DNA from: an uncultured SAR86 cluster bacterium
GTDB lineage: Bacteria; Pseudomonadota; Gammaproteobacteria; Magnimaribacterales; Magnimaribacteraceae
Assembly: GCA_902604855.1 (NCBI GenBank)
Contig: CACLAF010000002.1
Coordinates: 62,001 to 126,000 of the forward strand
Length of the DNA stretch: 64,000 bases
Reading direction: 5' to 3'
The translations under genes and the position numbers were made by a program. The notes beneath the pieces were generated by a model, which searched no databases, was not told the origin of the DNA, and was given only the letters and a program-made list of their open reading frames with translations. Shown here in pieces: positions 33,008-42,693 of this stretch. Within the stretch, counting starts at the first letter, position 1, and every line of letters begins with the position of its first letter.

Positions 33008-35230
33008 TCAATATTTTTTATAATCAACGAATATTGGTGAGGACCAGGCTCTCTCTTGTTCTTCAGAGAGACAATCATCTTCGTATGGCGTAAGCATTGA
33101 ACTACCACTGCAAATATTCACAGATTTGCAGTTACCGAACTCATCGTATTCGCATCTAAGATTACCTGCATTGATAATTTTAGAAGTTTCTTCAATTGCT
33201 TTTACATAATAAACAACATCTCTCTCGGACTGATCAAATTCATTATCAACAAATGTAAATTCACATGACTCGCTATCATTACATTTATGAACTTTCCACG
33301 GATCTTGAATAAGGTCTGATACCTCTTCATTTTCATTTAATTGAGAAAGAATCCTTACAACTTCTATTCGATCGATCTTCTTTCTTTGATCTGAAGGGTT
33401 GTAGCATTCGTTTCTACACAGATCAGTGATCCTTTCTTTGCCGAGCGAACTAATTGCATATTCTGGACAACCTGGTTTTTGTTTGAATGATCCAGCTGCT
33501 CTAACGATAAATCTTGGATTAGTTTTCATTTTTGTTTCAGAGCCCATAGGAATAATACCCTCACCAGAGTTTAATAAATCAAACCACAACAAAATTCGAG
33601 TTCCGCTCGTCGCATAAACTTCTTTTGTTTTAAGTGAGTTCCATATTGATTCTCTAGATTTATCTTGGGAGTGAGTAGCTACTAAACCACCTGTATAGAA
33701 AAAAGATGAAGTTCTCTCCATCTCTATTGGTCCAGGTGGAAGAGTTTGTCTAGTCCAATTTCTTCTTACTGACTCTCCATAGGGACCATCACCTTCTCTA
33801 AAACCTAAAAGGTATCCTGTTGGATCAGCAGGACCAGCGGCTTCCGTCATTTCCCGTCGATTTATTTCTTTGTATCCAGTTCCAGGTCTAGCATTATGAT
33901 TATCTCCTGAGGCAACCAAACCAAACCTAAACTTACTTACTCGGTCGTCTTTATTAAAATTTTGTAATGCCAATAAGTATTGAATTGAACCTTTTGGTTT
34001 ATGACTAAAAGCAGGCAGAAAACAATCTTGGCATTGATTTGAATCCAACCATTCAGAAGGATCTTCTCCTACTATGACAGACTGACCTGCAAAGCTCTCC
34101 AAAGCATAATTTAACTTTGCTTCCTCCGAGCGTTTTTTACATATTCGTGCTGATTCTCCTTCTGCCTCACATCTTTCTTTTATTATTTGTCCAGCTTGCC
34201 AGCAACCTGGAGTAAAACTCTTTGTTGGATCTGGGCAAGAAACATTTCCACTACTATCAAAAATTACGCTTCTCCATGACCTATACTCTTCTGTATTTCC
34301 ATGACCAGAATAAATTTCAACAAGATTTTGTAAATTTGGGTCATGAAAGTCGTCATTTAATTGATCTTTCCAATCTGATTCATCAGGTGTATACGTTCCC
34401 CAAGATGTACCGTGGGGAATGACGATGACTTCATGTCCCCAATCATTTAGCTTATCAAATAAGATGCCTGGATCTTCGGCATATTCCTTACAATTCAAAG
34501 GTAAGTCTCTGACTGGAACATCACTGGGACATGGTACCGTTTGACCATCTTTTATAAATCTCATTAGGTCATGTATTCTGGTATCTAACGACCGCATGCC
34601 TGATAGTCCTAATCTTATCGACTGTGGCATATCCATAAAACCGCCAGAAGTTGATGATATTGGCCTTGCAGGAATCTCATCATCGAAAAGGCTCTTCAAA
34701 ATTACATTCCGATGTCCATAATGAGATATACCAAAGCCCTCATTTTGTGACCATTCCCATCCTAAAAAAGCTATGGTGTCTGGAGATTCATTATCGCCAG
34801 AAATTAAATTACATTGTCGAACTGCATCTTTAGTTTCTTGCCAATCAATGTAAGTTAAATCTTCAGCATGATCGGTATTCGCATAGAAATCTAGACTAGA
34901 GCAAAACCTTGCAAAATCGCACGCATCAGATGGAGGCATAGAACCTTCACCCGAAAGCATGGGCAAACTTAAAAGAAAAGCATCAGACGAATAGGTTGTG
35001 TGAACATGTAAATCACCAAACAAGATAACCTTTTCATTATTAATATTTAGATCATCTTTGGCTTCTAATTGATTTTGAGCCTTTTCAATTAAGAAATCTG
35101 GAGATTGAGGACTAGTATTGATTGGTTTATTCGTTTCATAGGTTCCAAGAAGACCTTCTGAAATTAGGTAAACAAAAAATGAAAATATAAGAAAGAGAAA
35201 TAAAACGAAGTAAATAGCTTTTCTTATCAT
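33008..35230 (-). CDS. Large DUF3604 protein, exported or membrane-anchored, Cys-rich
   Basis: This 740-aa protein has an N-terminal hydrophobic anchor (residues 6-27). 'LFGDLHVHTTYSSDAF' then opens a PHP-like metal-binding start, followed by 'ANTDHAEDL', 'IPHGTSWG' and 'GDNHNARPGTG', all histidine-bearing segments typical of DUF3604. I count 20 Cys, unusual for this proteome and consistent with periplasmic disulfides. The biochemical function of the family is not established. A metal-dependent phosphoesterase-like role is plausible from the PHP-type motifs. Confidence 0.88.
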   Translation of the reverse strand: MIRKAIYFVLFLFLIFSFFVYLISEGLLGTYETNKPINTSPQSPDFLIEKAQNQLEAKDDLNINNEKVILFGDLHVHTTYSSDAFLLSLPMLSGEGSMPPSDACDFARFCSSLDFYANTDHAEDLTYIDWQETKDAVRQCNLISGDNESPDTIAFLGWEWSQNEGFGISHYGHRNVILKSLFDDEIPARPISSTSGGFMDMPQSIRLGLSGMRSLDTRIHDLMRFIKDGQTVPCPSDVPVRDLPLNCKEYAEDPGILFDKLNDWGHEVIVIPHGTSWGTYTPDESDWKDQLNDDFHDPNLQNLVEIYSGHGNTEEYRSWRSVIFDSSGNVSCPDPTKSFTPGCWQAGQIIKERCEAEGESARICKKRSEEAKLNYALESFAGQSVIVGEDPSEWLDSNQCQDCFLPAFSHKPKGSIQYLLALQNFNKDDRVSKFRFGLVASGDNHNARPGTGYKEINRREMTEAAGPADPTGYLLGFREGDGPYGESVRRNWTRQTLPPGPIEMERTSSFFYTGGLVATHSQDKSRESIWNSLKTKEVYATSGTRILLWFDLLNSGEGIIPMGSETKMKTNPRFIVRAAGSFKQKPGCPEYAISSLGKERITDLCRNECYNPSDQRKKIDRIEVVRILSQLNENEEVSDLIQDPWKVHKCNDSESCEFTFVDNEFDQSERDVVYYVKAIEETSKIINAGNLRCEYDEFGNCKSVNICSGSSMLTPYEDDCLSEEQERAWSSPIFVDYKKY

Positions 35231-35321
35231 TGAAGTATTCTATCAAACGAAATGATTAATTTATCTATAGTAATTTTGACTAATTAATTCTAAAGTATTC
35301 CCTTCTTAAATAGGGAGAGTT

Positions 35322-36086
35322 ATGTTTGATTTAACAGGAAAAACAGCAATTATTACTGGTTCATCCAAAGGAATAGGTAAATCAATTGCTATGCAGATGG
35401 CACTGCACGGTGCCAAAGTTGTCGTATCAAGTAGAAAAGCAGATGCTTGTCAGATTGTTGCTGATGAAATTAATGAAGCTTGTTCAGATTCTGAAGGTGG
35501 AGCAATAGTTATACCTTGTAACATATCGGACAAAGCAGCTTTGCAGATGCTTGTAGATGAAACCAGATTGCAACTAGGGAAAATTGATATCTTAGTTTGT
35601 AACGCAGCGTCTAATCCTTTTTTTGGTTCAATGATGGATATTCCGGAAGATGCTTTCGATAAAGTAATGAACAACAATATTAAAAGTAATCATTTGTTAT
35701 GTCAGATGGTCATACCTGAGATGACCGAGAGAAAAGATGGAAGCATAATAATTGTTTCTTCTATTGGTGGACTTAAATCTAGTACAGTCATAGGAACTTA
35801 CAATATTTCAAAAGCAGCAGACATCATGCTGGTGAAAAATCTTGCTGCTGAATTTGGTCCACAAAATGTCAGAACTAATGCTATAGCTCCGGGACTATTT
35901 AAAACAGATTTTGCCAGAGCACTTTGGGAAAATCCTGAAATTCTCAAACAATCAACAGCAACTTGTCCCCTCAGAAGGATTGGTGAACCAGACGAAATAG
36001 GAGGAGCGGCGGTTTTTCTAGCATCCGATGCCGGAACATTTGTTAATGGTCACACCCTTGTCATAGATGGCGGGTCGACAGCCTAA
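35322..36086 (+). CDS. Short-chain dehydrogenase/reductase, first gene of a catabolic operon
   Basis: Classical SDR, 254 aa, with 'AIITGSSKGIGKSI' at residues 9-22, 'VCNAAS', and catalytic 'YNISKAADIML'. 'VVVSSRKAD' suggests NADP(H). Its sequence resembles 3-ketoacyl or hydroxyacyl-CoA dehydrogenases. The SD is AGGGAGAG. It starts six closely packed genes ending in haloalkane dehalogenase. Confidence 0.88.
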   Translation: MFDLTGKTAIITGSSKGIGKSIAMQMALHGAKVVVSSRKADACQIVADEINEACSDSEGGAIVIPCNISDKAALQMLVDETRLQLGKIDILVCNAASNPFFGSMMDIPEDAFDKVMNNNIKSNHLLCQMVIPEMTERKDGSIIIVSSIGGLKSSTVIGTYNISKAADIMLVKNLAAEFGPQNVRTNAIAPGLFKTDFARALWENPEILKQSTATCPLRRIGEPDEIGGAAVFLASDAGTFVNGHTLVIDGGSTA

Positions 36087-36098
36087 AAGGAGAAGAAT

Positions 36099-36917
36099 AT
36101 GAATAATGCGGTTCTTTATGAAGTAAAAGATGGTGTAGCGACAGTTACCTTAAACAGACCTGAAAGACTCAATGCTGTGAATGATGAGATCAGGGCAGGA
36201 CTAAGAGAGAAATTAGATGACGCTGCGAAAGATTCTGATGTAAAAGTGATTATTGTCACTGGTGCAGGAAGAGGTTTTTGTGCAGGAGCAGATATGGATG
36301 GACTTGCAGCTACAAGTCAAGGTGAGTCGCAAGGCTCTCAAGTCGAAGCAGAAGAAAGAGAGTATGCGGCAAATGAAGTAAAGGGCTTTGATGGAGGATT
36401 TAGTTATTTTCCGACAGTCCCTAAGCCAATTATTGCAGCTATAAATGGACCTACTGCAGGAGTAGGTTTCATTATGGCACTTTATGCAGATATAAGATTT
36501 GCTAAAGAAGGTGCTGTTTTTTCCAGTGCATTTTCTAAAAGAGGACTTATAGCTGAATGGGGTGTTGGATGGATTCTTCCTAGACTCGTAGGTATTGCGA
36601 GAGCAAATGATATTTTGTTTTCTTCAAGAAAGTTTACTGCTGAAGAGGCTGAAAATATGGGTATAGTTAATCAAACCTTTTCTGAAGATGAATTCGATAG
36701 CGAAGTTTTTAATTATGCAGCCGATCTAGCAAAAAATGTTTCACCACGATCACTTCGAATTATGAAGCAGCAAATTTATAACGCTCAGGGAGAAACAATT
36801 CAAGAGAATCTAGATAGTTCAATGCAAGCAATGCTTGATAGTTTTAAGTCTGAGGATTTCAAAGAAGGTGTTTCACATTTTGTAGAAAAAAGAGAAGCAA
36901 AATTTACAGGGAAATAA
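36099..36917 (+). CDS. Enoyl-CoA hydratase/isomerase
   Basis: This 272-aa crotonase-fold enzyme has the oxyanion hole in 'GAGRGFCAGADMDG' and 'AAINGPTAGVGFIMALYADI', and an active-site region 'FSKRGLIAEWGVGWILPRLV'. It probably hydrates or isomerises an unsaturated acyl-CoA. It lies 12 bp after the SDR (GGAGAAG as SD) and 4 bp before the acyl-CoA ligase. Confidence 0.9.
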   Translation: MNNAVLYEVKDGVATVTLNRPERLNAVNDEIRAGLREKLDDAAKDSDVKVIIVTGAGRGFCAGADMDGLAATSQGESQGSQVEAEEREYAANEVKGFDGGFSYFPTVPKPIIAAINGPTAGVGFIMALYADIRFAKEGAVFSSAFSKRGLIAEWGVGWILPRLVGIARANDILFSSRKFTAEEAENMGIVNQTFSEDEFDSEVFNYAADLAKNVSPRSLRIMKQQIYNAQGETIQENLDSSMQAMLDSFKSEDFKEGVSHFVEKREAKFTGK

Positions 36918-36921
36918 AATC

Positions 36922-38640
36922 ATGGATATAAAGGAATTTATTAAAATAGAAGGCAGAGAAAGTTTAACTAAAGAATTTACAAAAGAAGGTTTGTTTGAAC
37001 TTAAAGAAGAAACCATTAGAGGTAACAAATATCATGTATTTGCTAACTTACCTCAAACATTAAGAGATTATTTTCAATTTCCATTAATACATGGAGAGTG
37101 GGATTTTTTGGCGTATGAGGATGAAACATATAGTTATCAAGAGGTTCTAAATACTGCTGCCGGACTAGCACATACCCTTATGGAAAAATACGGTATCAAA
37201 AAAGGAGATAAGGTTGCTTTTTCTATGAGGAATTATCCAGAATGGATATACAGCTATATTGCTGTTACCTCAATCGGAGCTGTAGCAGTTCCCTTAAACT
37301 CATGGTGGCAAGGTGAGGAACTTGATTATGGTTTAACCCATAGTGAATCATCAATATTCATAGCTGATGAAGAGAGACTTCAAAGATTAGAAGGTCATGT
37401 GGAAGAGATGCCTCGTATAGCAGTGCGTTGTGATGCAAGTAAATTTACAAACACAGAAGCTTTTGATGAAGTTGTATCGCTCATGGATGCTTTTCCTGAG
37501 GTTGAAATTGACCCTGAAGATGATGCAAGTATTATGTATACATCTGGCAGTACAGGTTATCCAAAAGGTGTGGTTTCTACTCACAGAGCAGTAGTATCTG
37601 CTCCAATTACCTGGGCACTTATGGGTCAACTTGCTACGCAAATTGAAGTTGATGGAGAGCCTTTGCCGTCTCCAATTTCTGGTGAAAATCCTTGCACAAT
37701 TGCTGCAGTACCCTTATTCCATGTAACAGGTTCTCATGCTGTATTTTTATTGTCTTTGGTAACAGCGAGAAAGATTGTTTTTATGTATAAATGGGATGCC
37801 GTAGAAGCTTTACGTCTTATTGAAAAACATAAAGTGACTGATATGACTGGCGTACCAACTATGTCAGCAGAAGTTCTACAAGCACATAAAGATAATCCTG
37901 AAATAGACATTTCGAGCCTAAAAGGATTAGGTTCTGGAGGAGCAGCAAGACCTCCTGAACAAATTAAAGCTCAAGAGAAAGAACATCCAGATAAAGTTGC
38001 TACGGTAGGCTATGGACTTACTGAAACTAACGCTCATGCGACGAATGCTAGTGGAATGACTTTGTATGAGAGACCAAGTACTGCTGGCTACCCTACTCCT
38101 TTTTTAAATCTCATAAAAATTATGGACGAAGAAGGTAATAAGCTGGGACCCAATGAACTTGGAGAAGTGGCAATTAAATCGACATGTAATTTCAGATGTT
38201 ATCTTAAGAATGAAGAAGCGACTAATGAAGTTTTAGATAGTGAAGGTTGGTTTAGAAGTGGTGATGTAGGCATTATTGATGAAGATGGATTCCTCTATAT
38301 TAAAGACAGAATCAAAGATATTGTCATAAGAGGTGGAGAAAACATAGCTTGTTTAGAGATAGAAGCTGCAATCTATGAGCATCCCTCTGTCAGAGAAGCA
38401 TCCGTCTTTGGTATTCCAGATGAAAGGCTAGGAGAAAAACTAGCAACAAGAATATCTCTTAACCCTGGAGCAGAACTTTCAGAAGAAGATCTTTCATCAT
38501 TTTTAGCAGCAAAAATAGCTAAATTTAAGATACCTGAATATACATGGTTTCAAGCCGAAGAATTACCAAAAGTAGCAGCTGGAAAAATTGCAAAAAAACA
38601 AATGCGAGAAGATGCCATAAAAGAATTGGGACTAGATTAA
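36922..38640 (+). CDS. Acyl-CoA synthetase (AMP-forming ligase)
   Basis: This 572-aa ANL-superfamily ligase activates a carboxylic acid to its CoA thioester. The ATP loop 'IMYTSGSTGYPKGVVSTHRA' is near residue 206, the acyl-adenylate site 'VGYGLTETNAHA' near 360, the hinge 'GWFRSGDVGIIDEDGFLYIK' near 448, and the C-terminal catalytic Lys in 'VAAGKIAKKQ'. The acyl substrate is unknown. It is the third gene of the operon, with its stop overlapping the next start (TAATG). Confidence 0.93.
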   Translation: MDIKEFIKIEGRESLTKEFTKEGLFELKEETIRGNKYHVFANLPQTLRDYFQFPLIHGEWDFLAYEDETYSYQEVLNTAAGLAHTLMEKYGIKKGDKVAFSMRNYPEWIYSYIAVTSIGAVAVPLNSWWQGEELDYGLTHSESSIFIADEERLQRLEGHVEEMPRIAVRCDASKFTNTEAFDEVVSLMDAFPEVEIDPEDDASIMYTSGSTGYPKGVVSTHRAVVSAPITWALMGQLATQIEVDGEPLPSPISGENPCTIAAVPLFHVTGSHAVFLLSLVTARKIVFMYKWDAVEALRLIEKHKVTDMTGVPTMSAEVLQAHKDNPEIDISSLKGLGSGGAARPPEQIKAQEKEHPDKVATVGYGLTETNAHATNASGMTLYERPSTAGYPTPFLNLIKIMDEEGNKLGPNELGEVAIKSTCNFRCYLKNEEATNEVLDSEGWFRSGDVGIIDEDGFLYIKDRIKDIVIRGGENIACLEIEAAIYEHPSVREASVFGIPDERLGEKLATRISLNPGAELSEEDLSSFLAAKIAKFKIPEYTWFQAEELPKVAAGKIAKKQMREDAIKELGLD

Positions 38641-39422
38641 TGCAAATACAAGATAAAAGAGTTGTGGTGACAGGGGCTGCTAGCGGAATAGGCAAAGCTT
38701 TATGTGAAGCGTTTAATAAGGCAGGAGCTAAATCAGTTGTTTGTGTTGATGTGAACGTAGAAGGTGCTACTGAAACTGCCAATGATATCAATGGTTTAGC
38801 GGTCCAAGCTAATGTTGGAAAAGAAGCAGACATTATCAATGTAATAGATAAAGCAAATGAATATTCAGGTGGAATAGATATTTTTTGTTCCAATGCAGGG
38901 ATTGGTGGAGTACATGGATTTTTTGAAGTAGAGACTAGCGATTGGCAAAATATCTGGGAGGTGAATGTACAATCCCATATCTTTGCCGCTAAGCATGTTC
39001 TGCCTCAAATGTTAGAAAGAGGCGAAGGATATTTAATGAACACTTCATCTGCTGCAGGTTTACTAACTCAAATAGGTTCTGCAGGATATTCAGTAACTAA
39101 AGCAGCTGCAGTGAGTTTTGCGGAGTGGATAAAAATTACTTATGGAAATAAAGGAATTGGTGTCTCATGTCTTTGTCCTCAAGCTGTAAGAACAGCTATG
39201 ACAGCTCAAGGTGCAGGCGTTGCTGGAGTTGATGGGATGATTGAAGCAGATGAGGCAGCTGCCGATGTACTTGATGCCATTGAAAATGAAAGATTTCTTG
39301 TGACTCCTCATGCTGAGGTCTTGGAATATGTTTCTAGAAAAGGAAACGATAGAGATCGCTGGATAACAGGCATGCAAAGACTTCAAGGAAGATTTGAGGA
39401 CTGGAAACCAGGAGACAGTTAG
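38640..39422 (+). CDS. Short-chain dehydrogenase/reductase
   Basis: This SDR of about 260 aa has 'VVVTGAASGIGKALCEAF', 'DIFCSNAGIGG' and catalytic 'YSVTKAAAVSF'. I moved the start from the track's 38544 to the ATG at 38640, which overlaps the ligase stop as TAATG; the longer N-terminus is basic and not SDR-like. Acidic residues after the second strand ('VVCVDVNVEG') favour NAD(H). Substrate unknown, presumably an alcohol or ketone of the operon's pathway. Confidence 0.88.
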   Translation: MQIQDKRVVVTGAASGIGKALCEAFNKAGAKSVVCVDVNVEGATETANDINGLAVQANVGKEADIINVIDKANEYSGGIDIFCSNAGIGGVHGFFEVETSDWQNIWEVNVQSHIFAAKHVLPQMLERGEGYLMNTSSAAGLLTQIGSAGYSVTKAAAVSFAEWIKITYGNKGIGVSCLCPQAVRTAMTAQGAGVAGVDGMIEADEAAADVLDAIENERFLVTPHAEVLEYVSRKGNDRDRWITGMQRLQGRFEDWKPGDS

Positions 39423-39424
39423 TT

Positions 39425-40870
39425 TTGGATATTCATCACTTACCTGCCTATGAATTGGCAAACAAAATAAAAAATAAAGAGATAAGTTCACTAGAGCTCA
39501 CCCAACATTTCATAGATAGAATAGAGAAATACGATGACAAGATAAATGCCGTTGTAGTAAGAACTTTTGAAGATGCTATAGACGCTGCTAAAAAAGCAGA
39601 TGAAGCCATTTTGAAGCAAGATTCTTTAGGTCCACTGCATGGCATACCGATGACTATAAAAGAGTCTTACAATATACAAGGTCAATGTACAAGTTGGGGT
39701 ATACCTGACTACAAAGGAAATATAGCCAAAGAAGATGGATTGGCTGTTAAGAGATTAAAAAAAGCTGGAGCTCATTTCTTAGGTAAAACTAATGTTCCTA
39801 TGAATTTAGCTGACTTTCAAAGCTATAACGATATCTATGGAATTACAGGGAATCCTTGGGATCTGAAAAAGACTCCAGGAGGTTCATCAGGAGGAAGTGC
39901 TGCTGCACTTGCGGCTGGGTTTTGTTCATTGGAGGCTGGATCCGACATCGGTGGTTCAATAAGAAATCCTGCGCACTATTGTGGAGTTTTTGGACATAAG
40001 CCAAGTCACGGCATCATACCTTCATCAGGTCATGAATTAATTCCTAATGTTCCTGAACCTGATCTATCGGTCTGCGGTCCTTTAGCTAGAAGTGCAAAAG
40101 ACTTAGAAATAGCATTAGATGTAATGGCAGGTCCTATGGAAAGAAGATCTAAGGGATGGCAACTCAATCTAGCAGAATGTAATAAAACTTCTCTGAAAGA
40201 TTTTAAAGTGGCTATTTGGAGCAATGATGAATTGGCTCCAGTTGCAAAGGAAATAGCTCAAAGATGTGAGGAAGTTGGCAGTCAACTGAATTCTGTTGGA
40301 ACAACAGTTTCTTTTGCAGCAAAACCTGAACATGACTTTATGAAAGCCGAAATTAATTATCAATTACTTTTACAATCCGTCATGCAAAGTGGGTTACCTG
40401 AAGATGAATATCAAAAAATAGAAAAATTGGCTTCAAGTTTAGATAAAAATGATTTGTCAGTAGACGCAATCTTAGCCAAAGGTACTGTGTTATCTCACAG
40501 AAATTGGATAAGACAGAACTATGCCAGAGAACAAATCAAAATATCTTGGTCAAAGTTTTTTGAAGAATGGGATGTATTAATTTGTCCGCAGCTCGCCACA
40601 ACCGCTATTGAGCACGATCACAGAAAAATCTCTGAGAGAACTGTCATGGTAGATAATCAAGAACAAAGATATTTTCAACAAATCTTCTGGCCAGGTCTTG
40701 CGGTAAATGCTCATTTACCGAGTACCGTTTTTCCAACAGGTCTATCAGCGGATGGTATGCCAATTGGTCTACAAGTTATTGGTGGAGCTTACGAAGACAA
40801 GACAACAATTAAATTTGCGGAACTCTACGAAGAAGAATTCAAGGCCTTTGTCGTTCCTAATTTAGATTAA
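39425..40870 (+). CDS. Amidase-signature hydrolase
   Basis: This 481-aa amidase-signature enzyme hydrolyses amides. The Lys-Ser-cisSer machinery is in 'GIPMTIKESYNIQG' (Lys), 'KKTPGGSSGGSAAALAAG' and 'EAGSDIGGSIRNPAHYCGVF'. It resembles stand-alone amidases more than GatA, since no gatB or gatC is nearby. The start is TTG, with AGGAG about 10 bases upstream. It is two bp behind the SDR and four bp before the dehalogenase. Confidence 0.9.
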   Translation: MDIHHLPAYELANKIKNKEISSLELTQHFIDRIEKYDDKINAVVVRTFEDAIDAAKKADEAILKQDSLGPLHGIPMTIKESYNIQGQCTSWGIPDYKGNIAKEDGLAVKRLKKAGAHFLGKTNVPMNLADFQSYNDIYGITGNPWDLKKTPGGSSGGSAAALAAGFCSLEAGSDIGGSIRNPAHYCGVFGHKPSHGIIPSSGHELIPNVPEPDLSVCGPLARSAKDLEIALDVMAGPMERRSKGWQLNLAECNKTSLKDFKVAIWSNDELAPVAKEIAQRCEEVGSQLNSVGTTVSFAAKPEHDFMKAEINYQLLLQSVMQSGLPEDEYQKIEKLASSLDKNDLSVDAILAKGTVLSHRNWIRQNYAREQIKISWSKFFEEWDVLICPQLATTAIEHDHRKISERTVMVDNQEQRYFQQIFWPGLAVNAHLPSTVFPTGLSADGMPIGLQVIGGAYEDKTTIKFAELYEEEFKAFVVPNLD

Positions 40871-40874
40871 CAAT

Positions 40875-41738
40875 ATGAAATATACAAAAAAATACAAAGA
40901 TATAAAGAACAGTAAGATGGCTTTCATTGATGAAGGTAGTGGTGATACTTTTTTATTTCTGCATGGCAATCCAACATCATCTTTTTTATGGAGAAATATT
41001 GCGCCCCATGTAGAAGATATTGGAAGAATAGTTGTCCCAGATTTAATTGGTATGGGTGATTCAGATAAACTCGAGGGAGTGGATAATCCTGGCTACAAGT
41101 ACCATGGTCAGTATAGTTATTTAACAGCTTTGATGGACGAGCTAGATTTAGGAGACAATATCCATCTCATTATTCATGATTGGGGTTCGGCTATGGGTTT
41201 CCAATTTGCTAGAGAAAACAAAGATAGAATTAAGTCCATAACATATATGGAAGCTATCGTTATGCCACTAACTTGGGATCAATGGCCTGATCCTGCAACT
41301 AAAATTTTTGGATTATTTAGGTCTGAGGCTGGAGAGGAACTTGTGCTAGAAAAAAACTTTTTTGTTGAAAGAATACTTCTAGCAGATTCTTCAACTGGCT
41401 ACACAGAAGAAGAGAAATCTGAGTACATAAGACCTTTTATTAATCCAGGAGAGGATAGACGTCCTACTCTTACCTGGCCAAGACAAATTCCTCTGGATGG
41501 TGAGCCGAGCGAGGTTGTTGAAGAAGTGAGACTTAATGCTGAATTTCATAAAGAATCGGATATACCTAAATTGTTTATCAATGCTGATCCAGGTTCAATT
41601 CTAATTGGCGATCAGAGAGAATTTGCTAGAAGTTGGAAGAATCAGACAGAGATAACTGTGAGTGGAAATCACTTCATACAGGAAGATTCTTCAGAAGAAA
41701 TAGGTGCTGCTTTAAGAAATTTCGTGGAAAGTCTTTAA
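40875..41738 (+). CDS. Haloalkane dehalogenase (HLD family)
   Basis: This 287-aa alpha/beta hydrolase cleaves carbon-halogen bonds, giving alcohol and halide. The sequence shows 'FLHGNPTSSFLWRNI' (halide-binding N32), nucleophile D102 and halide-binding W103 in 'IIHDWGSAMGF', acid E126 in 'ITYMEAIV', and base H266 in 'SGNHFIQED'. N32 plus W103 and a Glu after strand 6 is the HLD-II (DhaA/LinB) arrangement. Substrate unknown. It is the last gene of the SDR-ECH-ligase-SDR-amidase operon. Confidence 0.92.
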   Translation: MKYTKKYKDIKNSKMAFIDEGSGDTFLFLHGNPTSSFLWRNIAPHVEDIGRIVVPDLIGMGDSDKLEGVDNPGYKYHGQYSYLTALMDELDLGDNIHLIIHDWGSAMGFQFARENKDRIKSITYMEAIVMPLTWDQWPDPATKIFGLFRSEAGEELVLEKNFFVERILLADSSTGYTEEEKSEYIRPFINPGEDRRPTLTWPRQIPLDGEPSEVVEEVRLNAEFHKESDIPKLFINADPGSILIGDQREFARSWKNQTEITVSGNHFIQEDSSEEIGAALRNFVESL

Positions 41739-42619
41739 TTATTTTCTAAGTAAGATTCTAAATCTTTGATAATTGAGTCTGTATATTCCATAGGTAAGAA
41801 ATGGGAAGCTTCTTTATAATAATTTGAATTCCAATTTGGACCAATTTTAAATAACGCCTCTCTGGCTTGAGATGAAAATGTCGAACCAATGCTTCCATAG
41901 ACTACCTTAACATTCATTTTTATTTTCTTGATGTATCTCCAGGTATCCATGGAGGATGATCTAAATGTTGCTGCTTCCCAGCTAGGAGAGCACGATAATT
42001 CGATACCTGATTCAGTTTTTTGAGTTCCACCCTTTAAATAATTTTCTATCCATTCTTGTGACCAAGTGGTAAAAGCGCCTCTTCCAGTATAAGAAGTGAC
42101 TGCCTCATCAATCGAAGAAAAGTTTCTTCTTCTTTTTGCTGCACCACCAGCAATAGCCAACTCTCGATTGATACGGAGCATTGACTTTAATCTAAATTTT
42201 AAAGACTCCATTGGCCCAGATAAAACTGGCTCTATCATGAATAAATGTGAGACCTTACTGGGGTTTAGAGAAGCTATCTTTGCAGCAATAATAGATCCCA
42301 TAGAATGTCCCGAAAGGATGACAGTTCCGCTTATACTCTCAATAAATTCCTCTCCATCACGGACAAAAACATCCCAAGTCTTTAACTCCTCAGGATTAGA
42401 TTTTGCAGAAGATAATCCATGACCTCTTTGGTCTAATGCATAGATATTTATTTCGTTACCATAATGAGAAAGTAGTTTGTCGAAAAGAATCTTATAAGTT
42501 TCCGAGTTAAAACCTGTTGCGTGAAAGAAAACAAAATTTTTACTACTGCCTTCAGATTCATGAATTAAGTAAGAAAAGTCTTCACCTTCTTTATTTGTAA
42601 AAGTTTTCCTTTCCATCAA
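41735..42619 (-). CDS. Alpha/beta-hydrolase
   Basis: This 294-aa hydrolase has 'FVFFHATGFNSETY', the nucleophile elbow 'LSGHSMGSIIAAKIA' and His in 'KEASHFLPMEYTD'. The cap contains several Arg-rich helices ('GGAAKRRRNFSS'). Esterase/lipase-like function is likely, with substrate unknown. It is convergent with the dehalogenase (4-bp overlap) and divergent from the FAH gene. Confidence 0.8.
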   Translation of the reverse strand: MMERKTFTNKEGEDFSYLIHESEGSSKNFVFFHATGFNSETYKILFDKLLSHYGNEINIYALDQRGHGLSSAKSNPEELKTWDVFVRDGEEFIESISGTVILSGHSMGSIIAAKIASLNPSKVSHLFMIEPVLSGPMESLKFRLKSMLRINRELAIAGGAAKRRRNFSSIDEAVTSYTGRGAFTTWSQEWIENYLKGGTQKTESGIELSCSPSWEAATFRSSSMDTWRYIKKIKMNVKVVYGSIGSTFSSQAREALFKIGPNWNSNYYKEASHFLPMEYTDSIIKDLESYLENN

Positions 42620-42661
42620 TTTTTATCGGTATATAAAGCTTATAAAATATTAAGAATTGCC

Positions 42662-42688
42662 TATAATCAATTTATTAAAAGATAGGAG
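42662..42688 (+). promoter_or_regulatory. Candidate promoter -10 and SD of the aromatic-type operon
   Basis: TATAAT at 42662-42667 and AGGAG at 42684-42688 precede the FAH ATG at 42694. No strong -35 is visible. The SD is among the best in this region. Confidence 0.4.
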
Positions 42689-42693
42689 ATCTC

